DNA from: Flaveria trinervia
Taxonomy: Eukaryota > Streptophyta > Magnoliopsida > Asterales > Asteraceae
NCBI GenBank assembly: GCA_025506515.1
Contig: CM046443.1
Span: 87,660,985-87,724,984, forward strand
Length of the DNA stretch: 64,000 nt
Direction: 5' to 3'
The notes under the pieces were generated by a model, which saw nothing but the letters and a program-made list of their open reading frames with translations, was not told where the DNA came from and searched no databases. Below are positions 45,590 to 56,749 of this stretch, in pieces; within the stretch, counting starts at the first letter, position 1, and every line of letters starts with the position of its first letter. The position numbers and the translations under genes are program-made.

Positions 45590-47603
45590 TTTTATCTTGG
45601 ATCATGGTTTCATCAGTTGGAGGAGCAGAGGTAGAAGCTGATTGATCTTGTCTATTCTTAGTCCTTTTCTCCTGACCTGTAGCAGTGGCCGATGCAGGTG
45701 CATCCCCTACTTCTCCTTCTCCATCATCCTCAGTGTCACTCTCATCATCCTCATCACTATCTTCATCATCTTCATCTCTGTCTCCTTCCCTGATCTTTAA
45801 TGGATCCTCTTTAGACCCTTTCAGTTTCAACAGGATCAACTTCCTTGCCTTCTCCAGCTCCTTTATTTGCTTACTTGCTGCGACACTTTGAGCTTGGAGT
45901 TGGTCCATCTTGGTGCTCTGAGCAGCCAACTGCTGGGCCTGCTCCTCAATTACTCGATCCTGCTCTGTATTTTATGAGATTGTGTAGCAGTCAGGTCAGT
46001 AAGCTGGCGGATCTGAGTTGTCTTTTCCTCATCAGCCGCCAGCAATCGCAACACCATTCTGTTTAGCGCTGACAACTGTTCCTCTACCCCGATTGGAGGT
46101 AGAGGAGATCTATAGGTGTGTGAGGGATGGGCTGAGGGCATTGATTGGTGTGACGTGGTGGTGGAGTGGCGGTAGTGAAGATAGGTCTGTATAGTGGTGG
46201 AGGTGATGAGGGAGTAAAGGATGTGGTGGTGGAGGGAAACGGTGCTGTGGTGGAAGGTATGGTGGGGGCTGTGATAGATGTGGTGGATGTGGTGGATGTG
46301 GTGGATGTGGTGGAAGTGGTGGAAGGTATGGTGGGGGCTGTGGTAGATGTGGTGGATGTGGTGGTGATAAAGGTCACCCTACGCTTCTTCTTTTTCTGGC
46401 CATGGGGTTTGGCCATTCTCTTCCTCCTTGTTCCAGTTGAGGAGGAAGCTCCCCCTACAATCCCGCCTGAGGACCCCGGAGCATAGTTGGGTTAGTTTCT
46501 GTATCTCCGAGCCTCTCGGTTGTTCACCAACAACCCTTAACCCATGTTCTGTGGGAACAACTTTCCTTCCCACAGTTCGGGTAAGTGGGTCCTCATCCGA
46601 TTCAGCCTCATCCTCCTCGTCAAGAACAAAATCTTGATGAAATCCCGCTGACTCAGTTACTTCTGCAGATGTGACGGACACAGAGGTACATAATCAGACA
46701 CAATGCCTCTGAGTGGAATAGCAGCATCCCTACTGTCATCCTCATCTGAGTCATGAGTGGGTAGGGCTATCTGTTCCACATCAGAGTCACTGTCCTCGTG
46801 ACGCCACTTTCTCTTTTTCGGCACAACATAGTCCTCTCTGGCAAGATGACCAAACAACCTCCTGACTGGAGGCTTCACTTGCTTTCCCCGGTATACTTTC
46901 ATCCTTCCCAGGGTGGTGTCATCCATTACCTCCAAGACTACCGAATCCTCCTATTCTTTTGGCAGGGAAGGAAGCTTCTGATCTATTATCATTTGCATAA
47001 ACCGTGGGTACATATAGAAGGCTTCCTTCCCTTTCCCCTCGATGTTCTCCACCAGATAGGTGAAGATCATCTTAGAGAAGCTAAACGGATGGTTCAGCAC
47101 CAACGCAACGTATGCGTTTTGCATCTGGTCCGACAGCTCATCAAAACCACCTTTTCTTGAAGCCATGCATTTGAGCAGCACGTGTGCAAGGTATTTAAAC
47201 TAGGGACAGAGGTTACTCTTGTTGAGTACCCCTGAATTGATGTCCCTAAAGTATTTGGCTCTGAGAAAACATCCTCTGATAGTGAGGGGGTGTAAACGGT
47301 TGGGCAGTCAGCGTCATCCCCCAATTGAAGTACAATCCTTAGATCCTCCTCAGAAACGGTAATATCCTCGCCAAATATGGTACTTCTTATGCAGTGAGGT
47401 TCAGATGATCTATCAACTGTAGCGCCTTCCCAGAAGGCTTGTTGGATGGATTGATATGGGGTGCAAGGGGTAGAGATGGCATGCGCAATCCGTGATCTCA
47501 ATAGGAATGTGATAATGCCAGAGAATTCTGCAGCATTTCTGGATGTTAAATCCAGATGGGCACATATATTATGCTTTGTGCTCATAATCCATCTACTCGC
47601 CAT
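45579..47603 (-). pseudogene. Accessory ORF N-terminal part, unit 2 of array C
   Basis: Second copy of 38953-40981, starting at 47603. It shares the TAG and shift near the LLKCMASRKGG block (47185-47250), so this damage predates the tandem duplication. Extra one-base deletions near 45966, 46165, 46486, 46507 and 46682 and a stop near 46951 fragment the 535-codon frame of unit 1. Confidence 0.7.
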
Positions 47604-47680
47604 CTGTTACACAAAGATAGTAAACATTAGTACCATTTACTAAGAAAGTCATGAACTTATTAAGCTTGAAGAACATCTTT

Positions 47681-48790
47681 CTGTCATGCGATTGAAATTG
47701 TGCGACTTAGTTCAAATGTGCGATTGAACCGTGCGAAGGGGTTTAGTCGTACGATTGATTGGTACGAATGGGATTCAGTCGTGCGATTGACCCTATACGT
47801 ATCTTGGAGTGTGCAATTGGGCTCCTACGCATATACCTTCATGCGGTTACATCAGTCATGCGACTGAACTTCATACGCATGGTTCATCCATGCGTATGGG
47901 CAGTTTGAGCCCTTCAGTCGTGCGACTGAAGTTCATCATGTTGTCCATTCGCATGAAGACCAACTGTTCGATTCAAATTTTATGTTTCACCAATTTTTTT
48001 TGTTTTAAACCTCTATATCTAGTTCATTGGACTCGCCATCTTGTCACTAATGACCTATTAAACTTAATTTTAACATTTAGCTTAGTTTATGTAGGTTATT
48101 AGGGCATTTTTCAATCCGATCAATGTTTCATTCGAATAACCCAAATTTGACTCAAGATCTTCTGATTTCTATAAGGTTTAACTGCAATGTACCTATATAC
48201 TTGTCAATCGAATGTCAGAAGATCAATAGCAATGTGAAAAACTATTTCTAGAAATTTTGGCAGAGTAACGGAAAGAAAGCGATTTGGTGCGATTGGGAGT
48301 GATGAGTGAAATGCGATCGACTGAGGCCCTTTAAATACTGACCCTAATTTCAATCAGCCGACTGGCCTCATTCGCTCAGTTCATTCGGGCGACTGAGGTT
48401 CAGTCGTGCGATTGGTCCAGTCGGTCGCTTTCAGTTGGCCGACTGAGTCTCAGTCGGTCGACTGACTCATTCGTGCCCTTTCATTGCTTTCTCAATTAAC
48501 CGACTGAGTCTCAGTCGGTTGACTGACTCATTCGTGCCCTTTCATTGCTTTCTCAATTAACCGACTGAGTCTCAGTCGGTTGACTGACTCATTCGCACCC
48601 TGTCATTCGGTCGAAAGGATCATTCTTAACGCCATTCGGGTGAATGACTAAATTTCATGTCCAGTCGTGCGAATGGGATCCATTCGCATGGTTGGTCCAT
48701 ATTCATGGTCCAATCGTGCGAATGGGATCCATTCGCATGGTTGGTCCATATTCATGGTCCAATCGTGCGAATGGGTCACACTTGGTAGAT
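47681..48790 (-). repeat. Palindrome-rich leader of unit 2, array C
   Basis: Copy of 41061-42170 with the same CAGTCGTGCGACTGA-class words. It includes a second 61-bp, three-copy tandem repeat with units starting at 48439, 48500 and 48561. Confidence 0.85.
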
Positions 48791-50100
48791 TTTTTGCCAT
48801 TTTGAACATTTTAACCTTTTGAAATAGACATTATAAGTTTTGATCATCTCAGACATGATCATTTTAACCAATTGAGTCACCTCAGAGTGACTGCTTTAAA
48901 CATGAAAGTTCATGTGGTCATCTCAGACATGACCCATTCAGTGAGTTGATCACTTATCGATTATCATGATGTGGTCAGGCAAACAAACTAGCTAAAACGA
49001 CTCGCTAAATTAGAAACTTAAACTAAAGACTAAACATTAAGACTTTGTTTTGGCCTTTTGTGAGAGATAGAAACTAAGGTGGAAATCTACTGGATTTGGT
49101 TCCGGAATAGAAACCTTCAACTTAGATTGACCACACCAGGACCAATTCCATTTTGGAATCATACAGGCACATCAAATCATTTGGGACTTGTTATCAAAAT
49201 CTTTTGATGCTCAATTCTTGGTGTTCATCCAGAGTCGTTAGCAACTTTAGGAAATCATACTGGAACTCTTAGATTACCACCTTGATTTGAACTTTCAAGA
49301 ATTGCAGCCACAATGATTGTCAATATGTTTGTCCACTTAAATCCATACACAGACTTTTGACACATACTGGTGATTGTTTTAAGTTTAATTATTTCAACTA
49401 ACGTTTGTGGATCCCACACTTATATGGTAATCAACATCCCTCAGGAGCTTTTGAGCGGTCTACGGGTATTGTTACAAGAAGAGACTATTCTTAGAGCTTT
49501 CATAGAGAAACCAGTCCTCAGGTCAGTGCTATCGCACAACAAAGAGGCGGCAAACAACAATGAATTCTAGAATATCTAGGTTATGCTTATCCTCAGGTCA
49601 GTGCCATCGCACAGCAAGAGGCACACAACCTATCTCCTTGTTAGAGCAGCTTAATTTTATTTTGCACCAAATGCACCAACAACATAGGTCATTAGCTTGA
49701 TAGCATTTTTCTTTCATTTTTTCGTGCTTTGCTCTATTTATGGTCATCCGCACACATTTGTGGTGTTTACATGCTCATTACCCCTTATTGGAATATTGTT
49801 GATTGTGTTTACCAGTGATAAGATGGAAGCCCACAGTCAGTTTGAACAACTTAGTTTGATCTTGAGATCACCAGTCAGGTCTAATCATCTATTGTGTTGA
49901 ATCTACCGACATATCAATTGTGGTCTAGCAACCTCTAGGTCTACTCTCATTGTTTTACCTTAGAAGTTACCAGTTTTTCTATCATCTTCCCTTTCATATT
50001 GCTTAGACTACACAGACTATACTTTGAATTTTTGTACCTTTTATAAATTAGGATTTTAAAGTCCCTCTTGACTTGTTCCTGTATACTATCATATTCCAAA
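48791..50100 (-). other. Non-coding leader of unit 2, array C
   Basis: Copy of 42171-43480. No gag or other retroelement domain. Confidence 0.6.
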
Positions 50101-50113
50101 GGCTCTGATACCA
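50101..50113 (-). promoter_or_regulatory. Primer binding site, unit 2 of array C
   Basis: The complement reads TGGTATCAGAGCC, two bases from the outer right LTR, which is the 5' LTR of the whole array. Confidence 0.9.
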
Positions 50114-50115
50114 CT

Positions 50116-50847
50116 TGTTAGGACCTGGTATTTGAACGAAATACCTAGTGATTAGCGTGTAAACCAGATCAAATAGTGCGGAATCCTATTTGATTGGCGA
50201 TCCAATCAGTGAGAACACACGAAGAATCAATCAAGAATTGAACCTAACGTTAGAAATCGATTGGGAATCGATCTAATGTGTTCTATGAACTTGGAGAACG
50301 AATTTGGGAGGCCTCTGGACGGCTAGGGTACGTCTGGAATCGTAATTAATCGAGAGTCCTTATTTTTCAAGAATTGAGTTGTATTTATAGGTTGGTATTA
50401 TTCAATCGTGCGACTGAACCATTAGTATATTTCAGTCGTGCGATTGAACCATGCGGTTGATTCATCCGCACGACTGAGTGTTCAATCATGTGACTGAGCT
50501 AATCTTATGTGTCAATCATACGACTAATCCAGTCACCCAGTTCAGTCGTGCGACTGAGTCATTCGTATGAAATTGTTCATGCTAATGGTCCATTCGCATG
50601 GGCCATTCGCATGAGAAATTCATTATGTTAAGTTTGAATGTATTGATTAATAAACATTATATTAATGTAACATTCAGACAATACTAACCTAATTAACCAA
50701 TTTTATATCAACTTATTACTGAAATATTAATCATTACAAATCACAGTCTACTAATATCATTTCATTCATCATATCAACTTACACCAGAATCAGACAACAA
50801 GATCTAATACAATCATATCATGGTCTAGGGACATACATGTATCAACA
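50116..50847 (-). repeat. Outer right LTR of array C
   Basis: 732 bp, full TGTTAGGACC...TATCAACA ends, followed by the target duplication ATGGT. It has private changes near its end (TATATTAATGTAAC; CATGGTCTAGGG). Confidence 0.93.
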
Positions 50848-50852
50848 ATGGT

Positions 50853-51971
50853 AATGGTTGGTAAGGAGGAATAGGAGATTGGTGTGGTGATATAGAATAT
50901 TGATGATGTGGTGATGTAGGTGTTGGTTGAGTGATCATAGGTGGTGTTTGTTGTGGTGAAGGAAGTGATGATGGTTGAGGTAATGTTTGAAGAGATGGTT
51001 GAGTAGAAGGTTGTGGTATTTGTTGTGGTGATGGCATTGGTGATGGTATTGGGGATGGTATTGGTTGTGGTATTGGTGATAGTATAGGTGATTGTATTGG
51101 TTGTGATATCGGTTGTGGTATTGGTTGTGGTATTGGTTATGGAGGTGATAGTATAGGTGATGGTATTGGTTGTGGTATTGGTTGTGCTTGACCTGCTTGG
51201 AGTATTTGTTCAAACATCAAAGGAAGAAGGGGTGAAGGGGCACCACTGTAGAAGTTCCTTGGGTCCTTTTTCTTGATGTACTTATAGGATCTTGCATCAT
51301 AATGAGGAATGTTAAGTACTGGTCCTTCATTAGCAATGTCATGAAATGTTCATTGATTAGACATTGAATAAATTTGGGGTACATTAGAAATTGTATCTCA
51401 ACCCTTCTTGAATGTTGGAGATTAGGCCATTGAATACATATGTGACATGTTAATATTCTGTTGGTGCAGAGAGCACAGATTGCAGAAGATGTGAGGATTG
51501 GAATGTCATTCCATCCTGTTTTCCTTTTAGATAGAAAATGTTGGAACATATGAATTAGGAATCTCCAAAGCAGATCCACTAATCCTTTGACTATCTGTTT
51601 GGCTTCATAGCTCCCTTCATAACCAATTCAGAGAAAAATGTGGTTATCTCCTCATCATCCAATTCAAGAGGATCATCTGCATTGTTATTGAATTGAAGAC
51701 ATCTTCTAATTGATTCTTCTGTTATCCTTAGTGTGTGTTCAGTGTTGATCTTGCCAGTAAGAGTTTTCACTCTATTTTCTTCAACTACTTTAGCTCATTC
51801 CCAGAAAGACCTGATGGGATTCTCATAGATTGTTGGTCTTACTGTTATAGCATATGCTACCCTTGTGGTAGATAGGAATCTTATCATATCTCTGAGACCT
51901 TCTGCTTCAGGCACATCAGGGTTTAGATAACCGCTGACGTTATGGAGCTTGCCCCATGTAAGGTTTGCCAT
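50853..51971 (-). pseudogene. Accessory ORF of element B, N-terminal part
   Basis: Begins at 51971 (MANLTWGKLHNVSGYLNPDV). The N-terminal domain contains IRFLSTTRVAYAITVRPTIY and SFWE, then a TGA, then KVVEENRVKTLTGKINTEH and LRITEESIRRCLQFNNNADD. It lines up with the start of the C accessory ORF (HN, FL..R.A.AI, FWE.A, an acidic Asn/Asp motif). A frameshifted part (51579-51217) has FLMYPKFIQCLINEHFMTLL, matching the YPRF block of A and [10 protein letters not shown] repeat linker follows (51215-50853). The reading frame of the linker is continuous with 36858 once the C array and one ATGGT are discounted. Confidence 0.7.
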
Positions 51972-52555
51972 GTAATCTGCACACGAGACATGTGTGTTAG
52001 TTCACAATTTTGACTTTAATTTTGCTTTGATTTGTTAATGTGACTTTGATTTGTTTCACATTGCTCTGTTTTTCTCAGTGAACATGGTTGTCATGGTTTT
52101 CAATATTAGTTTAATTCCTATCAATTTACATGTTTATTGACATCGAAAATGTGTATTACATCACTTAATGATTTAGATTTTGGTGTTCTTCAATAGTTTT
52201 CTGGTTCATCGTTTGATTTAGGGTAACCGTTCGAGACTTAGGTTTTGGTTTCAAAATCTGTTGAAGTTATACCTTATCTTCGAAACGACTGCTGTTCTGG
52301 ATCGATGACAAGAATGTTAAAAGATGAAACACAACAAAATCTTTGAATGTTTGTGATGATGATGATGAATGATGGTGGTGTACTGTAGTTTTACGCTAGT
52401 CTCACTATAAGTTCTCTCAAATTTGAAAAGTATTAAATGACCTGTTCGAATTCCTTTAAATAGTCAAATAATACAATTTGAAAAATTTTACAAGTTTACA
52501 AGCAGCTATAGTCAACACTGTAGCAAATGTTAAAGGTAATTTGTTTGATTTTGGT
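51972..52555 (-). other. Non-coding upstream of accessory ORF of B
   Basis: AT-rich with no supported ORF. A promoter or internal signal for the accessory ORF could be here, but no motif can be called. Confidence 0.4.
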
Positions 52556-53170
52556 GATCCGTACTTGTTAACTGTAGCATATGCGGAAGACAAACTTTTG
52601 ACATTGACAGTCCACATTTGACTACTTTTGGTCATCCGCATTTGTGGCTGTAGCTAATGCGAAGGCTTATTTTTGACTGACTGTCCGCATTACTCTACTG
52701 TTACTAATGCGGAAGTTTTGTTTCTTAATGTTTTATTCAATCCGCATTTATGTACTGCAGTAAATGCGGAAGTTTAAACTTGAAATTTTGGCCATCCGCA
52801 TTTGTGTACTGTTGCAAATGCGGAAGTTAAACTTGACATTTTGGTTGTCTGCATTTGTGTACTGTTGCAAATGCGGAAGTAAAACTTGACATTTTGGCTG
52901 TCCGCATTTGTGTACTGTTGCAAATGCGGAAGTTAAACTTGACATTTTGGTTTTCCGCATTTGTGTATTGTTGCAAATGCAGAAGTTAAACTTTTTGTTG
53001 TTCGCATTTGAGTTGTATTAAATGCGGTAGAGCAAACTTCACATTTACTTCACACACTAATGTGGTAGAGTAAAATCATTGTCCACATTAGTTGCACTTC
53101 AAAAATTATTGTTACCCGCATTAGTTATATGCATGGGTTACCTTCACCCGCACTAACTAATGCACTTACC
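52556..53170 (-). repeat. Inverted-repeat array in spacer of element B
   Basis: At least eight hairpin units with arms such as TCCGCATTTG and CAAATGCGGA, separated by about 50 bases with a shared AAACTTGACATTTTGG filler. The word CCGCATT/AATGCGG is the same as in the LTRs of B. Confidence 0.85.
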
Positions 53171-54597
53171 TGTATTATCTTTTAAACTAAATCAAAAGCT
53201 AATGTGATTGAATTGATTATTCATCTTATGAAGAGATGTCCTTGATTGATTTTTCTTATGAAGTTGGCTGTTGAAGTTGTCAATTTTTGCTTGGATTGAC
53301 TTGTATGTTACAACTGATACAAGTTTCCCAATTTTGACAGATCTTGGGCTTATTATGCTTCTAAGAATCTGCATAGGCTGAGATATAATGGTATGACTTA
53401 TTGCAACAACACCAACTAAAGCTTTTTTTGTTTTGTTTTTCAAAATTGAGTTAACAAACAAAAGTTTGAACTTACTCAAAATTTTAAATTACTCCCCCTA
53501 AAGTTTATGTCCACATTTGGAGAGAAACTTTAAAGATTTTAAAAGTTTTGAATATATTTTTTTTATTAATATTAATAATGAAGAGAAAAATCTCTTTGTT
53601 GGGATCATATCAATCTTATATTACACATGTGCATCCTTTATAATTAAATGGACATGATTATAAACTTGAAGATTGAAGGTATGTTTGTCCTCTTAAGCTC
53701 ATACCTGGTTGATATTTTGATGCAAATGACTTTTATCATGCTTTGGTTGATTTATTATTCAATGTGTACCTCACACACATAAGCATGGAATGATCAACCC
53801 TCCTTATACAATGCATGGTAGAACTTTGTCACAACTTTTCTTACCAGGTTACTTAAGTCATGAAATCTCATATTCATTGATCCTCATTGGGATTCTTTTA
53901 ATTTGATCATTTTTCATGTTAATCCACATTGGGATTCTTTTCACTTCACTTTGGAAGGTGATCCATGATAGGATTCTTTTGATCATTCACTTGGAATGTA
54001 TTATTTTGTTGATTCATCCAATTTTGAATGTGTTCCACATTGGAAATCTTTTGGATCATGACATCTGCACTATCTGCAAGTTTCATCAGGTCTTTGCTCA
54101 GCAAAACAAAGATGAAACATGATGTGGTGAAAGGGATTCATAAAGTATCATTACCTGGTGTGTTTAGGTTACTACACACACATGCATTCAGATAAGCCAA
54201 TACATACCTGTACTTTGTGATGAGTGTTTCACAATTGAATATATCTTTATTTATCACTGCATGTATCTTTTCTTCCAAGTTGAACCTACCAACATATCTA
54301 GTAAGTCATTTCAGTCTTTTACATTTTGAAATTAAGCACAATAAATGATATAACGACTGTAATTATATCATTTGCCAAGATTCTTTTCTTCATATGACTT
54401 GATTTCTTTTTGTGGTTTTTCTGATGTTTTAAAATATTTTTGATGTTTTTCAAAGTTTTAGTCAAGGTTAATCATGCCAATTGACTGAACCAAATATTCA
54501 AACCTACTAGGTTCAAATGCCTTGGTAAACAAATCAGCTAATTGATTTTCTGTTGGTACTTGAATCAATTTGATTAAACCCTTTTCAGCACAGTCTC
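53171..54597 (-). other. Spacer between RNase H and inverted-repeat array of B
   Basis: No gene. Several imperfect direct repeats of CCACATTGGGATTCTTTT-like text occur between 53880 and 54060. A purine-rich run at 53495-53505 (complement TTTAGGGGGAGTAA) looks like a second polypurine tract inside the element. Confidence 0.5.
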
Positions 54598-56040
54598 TCA
54601 AAAATGATATCTAATTTCAACATGTTTTGTTTTTGAGTGATGAACTGGATTATTAGTTATAAAGACAATAGCTGTGTTGTCAATAGAAATTGGTGTATGC
54701 AAAAAGTTAAAACCATAATCAAGCATCTGGTTTTGAATCCACAGAACTTGAGAGCAACATGCTGAAGCAGCAATATACTCAGCTTCGGTGTGGACACAGA
54801 CACATTTGTCTGCTTCTTGCATTGGCAGGATACTAGTTTGGGACCAAGAAATTGACAACCGCCAGAAGTGGATTTTCTGTTGAAGTTGCATCCTCCATAA
54901 TCACTGTCTGTGTATGCATAGAGATTAAATTCTCCTTCTTTTGGATACCATAATCCGAGAGCTGGTTTGCCCTTCAGATATCTGAATATCCTCTTGACTG
55001 CGTTCACATGTGATTCTTTTGGATCAGCTTGATATCTAGCACACACAAACACCAAACATAATGTCAGGCCTACTGGCTATTAGATACATAAGTGAAGCTA
55101 TCATTGATCGATAGTGAGTTTGATCCACTTATTTGCCTTTAGGGTCAGGTCCAATCTTCACTTTAGTATCTATAGGAGTTCTGATAGACTGACAGACAGC
55201 AAAGTGAATTTCTTCAGCATGGTTTCTACATATTTTGATTGATTGATGAAGATTCCATCTGCTGTTTGCTGGACTTGCACTCCCAGAAAGAATGTGAGTT
55301 CCCCCATAGCACTCATTTGAAACTTTGAATGCATAAGATCTTCAAATTCTTTGTAGAGTTGTTTGTTTATCGAGCCAAATATAATGTCATCCACGTAGAC
55401 CTGGACTAACAACATGTCTTTTCCTCTTATTCTTCTGAAGAGAGTCTTATCAATCTTTCCTCTTTCATACCCATGTTCAAGAAGAAAGGATGATAGAGTC
55501 TCATACCACTTTCTTGGAGCTTGATGAAGACCATACAGAGCTTTATCGAGCTTGTACACTCTATGAGGGAAATCTGGATCTTCAAAGCCAGGTGGTTGAC
55601 TTACATAGACTTCTTCAACAATCTTTCCATACAAGAAGGCACACTTTATATCCATTTGATAAACAGTAAATTTCATGGATGCAGAATATGCGAGAAAGAT
55701 TCTGATTGCTTCTAGTCTGGCAACAGAAGCAAACACCTCGTCATAGTCAATTCCTTCTTCCTGAGTGTATCCTGTGCCACTAGTCTTGCTTTATTTCTGA
55801 TGACTATCCTCTATCATCAGTCTTGTTCCTGTACAGCCATCTGGTACCGATAGGGTATTGTCCTTCGGGAAGATCTACCAGCTGCCATACTTCTTGTTTC
55901 TTGAATTGGAGCAATTCTTCCTGCATTGCTTCAATCCAACTATTGTTTTGAAGCGCCTCTTTGATGTTTTTGGGTACTGTTTGACATAGAAAGCATGAGA
56001 ACAAATAGATGTTTGCAATACTTGACTTGCTTCTTGTCAC
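54598..56040 (-). pseudogene. Copia reverse transcriptase/RNase H of element B
   Basis: 56040-55804 holds SWIEAMQEELLQFKKQEVWQ and GTRWLYRNKTDDRG. 55736-55170 is the RT core with [40 protein letters not shown] and catalytic YVDD at 55386-55397. 55055-54598 is RNase H (AYTDSDYGGCNFNRKSTSGG), with a shift near 54810 to the frame ending HSKTKHVEIRYHF. Frameshifts near 55790, 55200 and 55060 separate the blocks. Closest to the RT of A within the window. Confidence 0.85.
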
Positions 56041-56749
56041 CCTCTCATTAAGATCACCAATAATGGTTTCAACTGGATGATTCTTGTGTATTCTTGAGGT
56101 GGGAATGATGTCACCCGCAATAGTTACATCAAGATTGGAGACATTCAGTTCATTATGGTCAGAGGCACAATCATCTTGTATTGTTGTTGAATTATGAAGA
56201 TTGTCAATTTCTGTTTCAATAGCTGCTACATCTTAGCAGCACTGAGGTTGCTTGCATTATTTGAAGTACCTTGAGTTTCTTCTGGATGAGAAGCATGTTT
56301 TTGAATTCTGATTTCATGTGACAAGTCATCTGAGTGAGATGGTGCCAGGCTAGGACCTTCTTCAAGGAAACACTAAGGTTTTGTGACAAGTTTCTGATGG
56401 GATCAGCTTGAAGAGGAACATCTTCATTCATATGTTCATCAGATGTAGTTGGGATCAATGGATAATTTTCTCTTCTTTCTACAATTGATGAAGTATCACC
56501 TGAATGTATGTTTCCTGCATCAAACAAGTGAAATTGGTCAAATGATTTAGTAAAAGTGTCAATATCAAACAACCAATCAGAACCATTTGTAGATTTGGGA
56601 AACGAATGTTCCTTGAATTGAACATTTGTGGATTCATCAATAGTCTAGGATTGAACACTCTATAAGCCTTTGAGACTGAAGAATAACCTACAAAAAATCC
56701 TTCATCAAACTTAGATGAAAATTTTCCCAAAGATCACGGGTGTTTAATA
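56041..56749 (-). pseudogene. Integrase C-terminal linker of element B
   Basis: 56730-56479 holds the conserved KFDEGFFVGYSSVSKAYRVF block. 56572-56216 is the variable, Ser/Asp-rich linker between integrase and RT. The frame breaks near 56750 and 56480. Confidence 0.7.

Larger units (their letters stand above)
36859..50847 (-). mobile_element. Three-LTR tandem array C (non-autonomous retroelement)
   Basis: Array with the order LTR (36859-37589), internal (37590-43495), LTR (43496-44218), internal (44219-50115), LTR (50116-50847), in - strand orientation, inside the accessory ORF of B. Exact target duplication ATGGT at 36854-36858 and 50848-50852 brackets the whole array. LTRs start TGTTAGGACC and end TATCAACA. 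There is a purine tract and a tRNA-iMet primer site for each unit. No gag, protease, integrase or RT sequence is present; each unit encodes only two accessory reading frames related to those of A and B. The units (6637 and 6620 bp) are nearly identical. Confidence 0.93.

Noticed and set aside
36859..50847. Two independent insertions of C side by side
   Set aside because: The middle LTR is shared, there is no target duplication at the inner junctions, and only the outer edges carry ATGGT.
36859..50847. Pure assembly duplication
   Set aside because: Not fully excluded, but the three LTRs differ by true substitutions in a consistent pattern, and the LTR arrangement fits a known crossover outcome.
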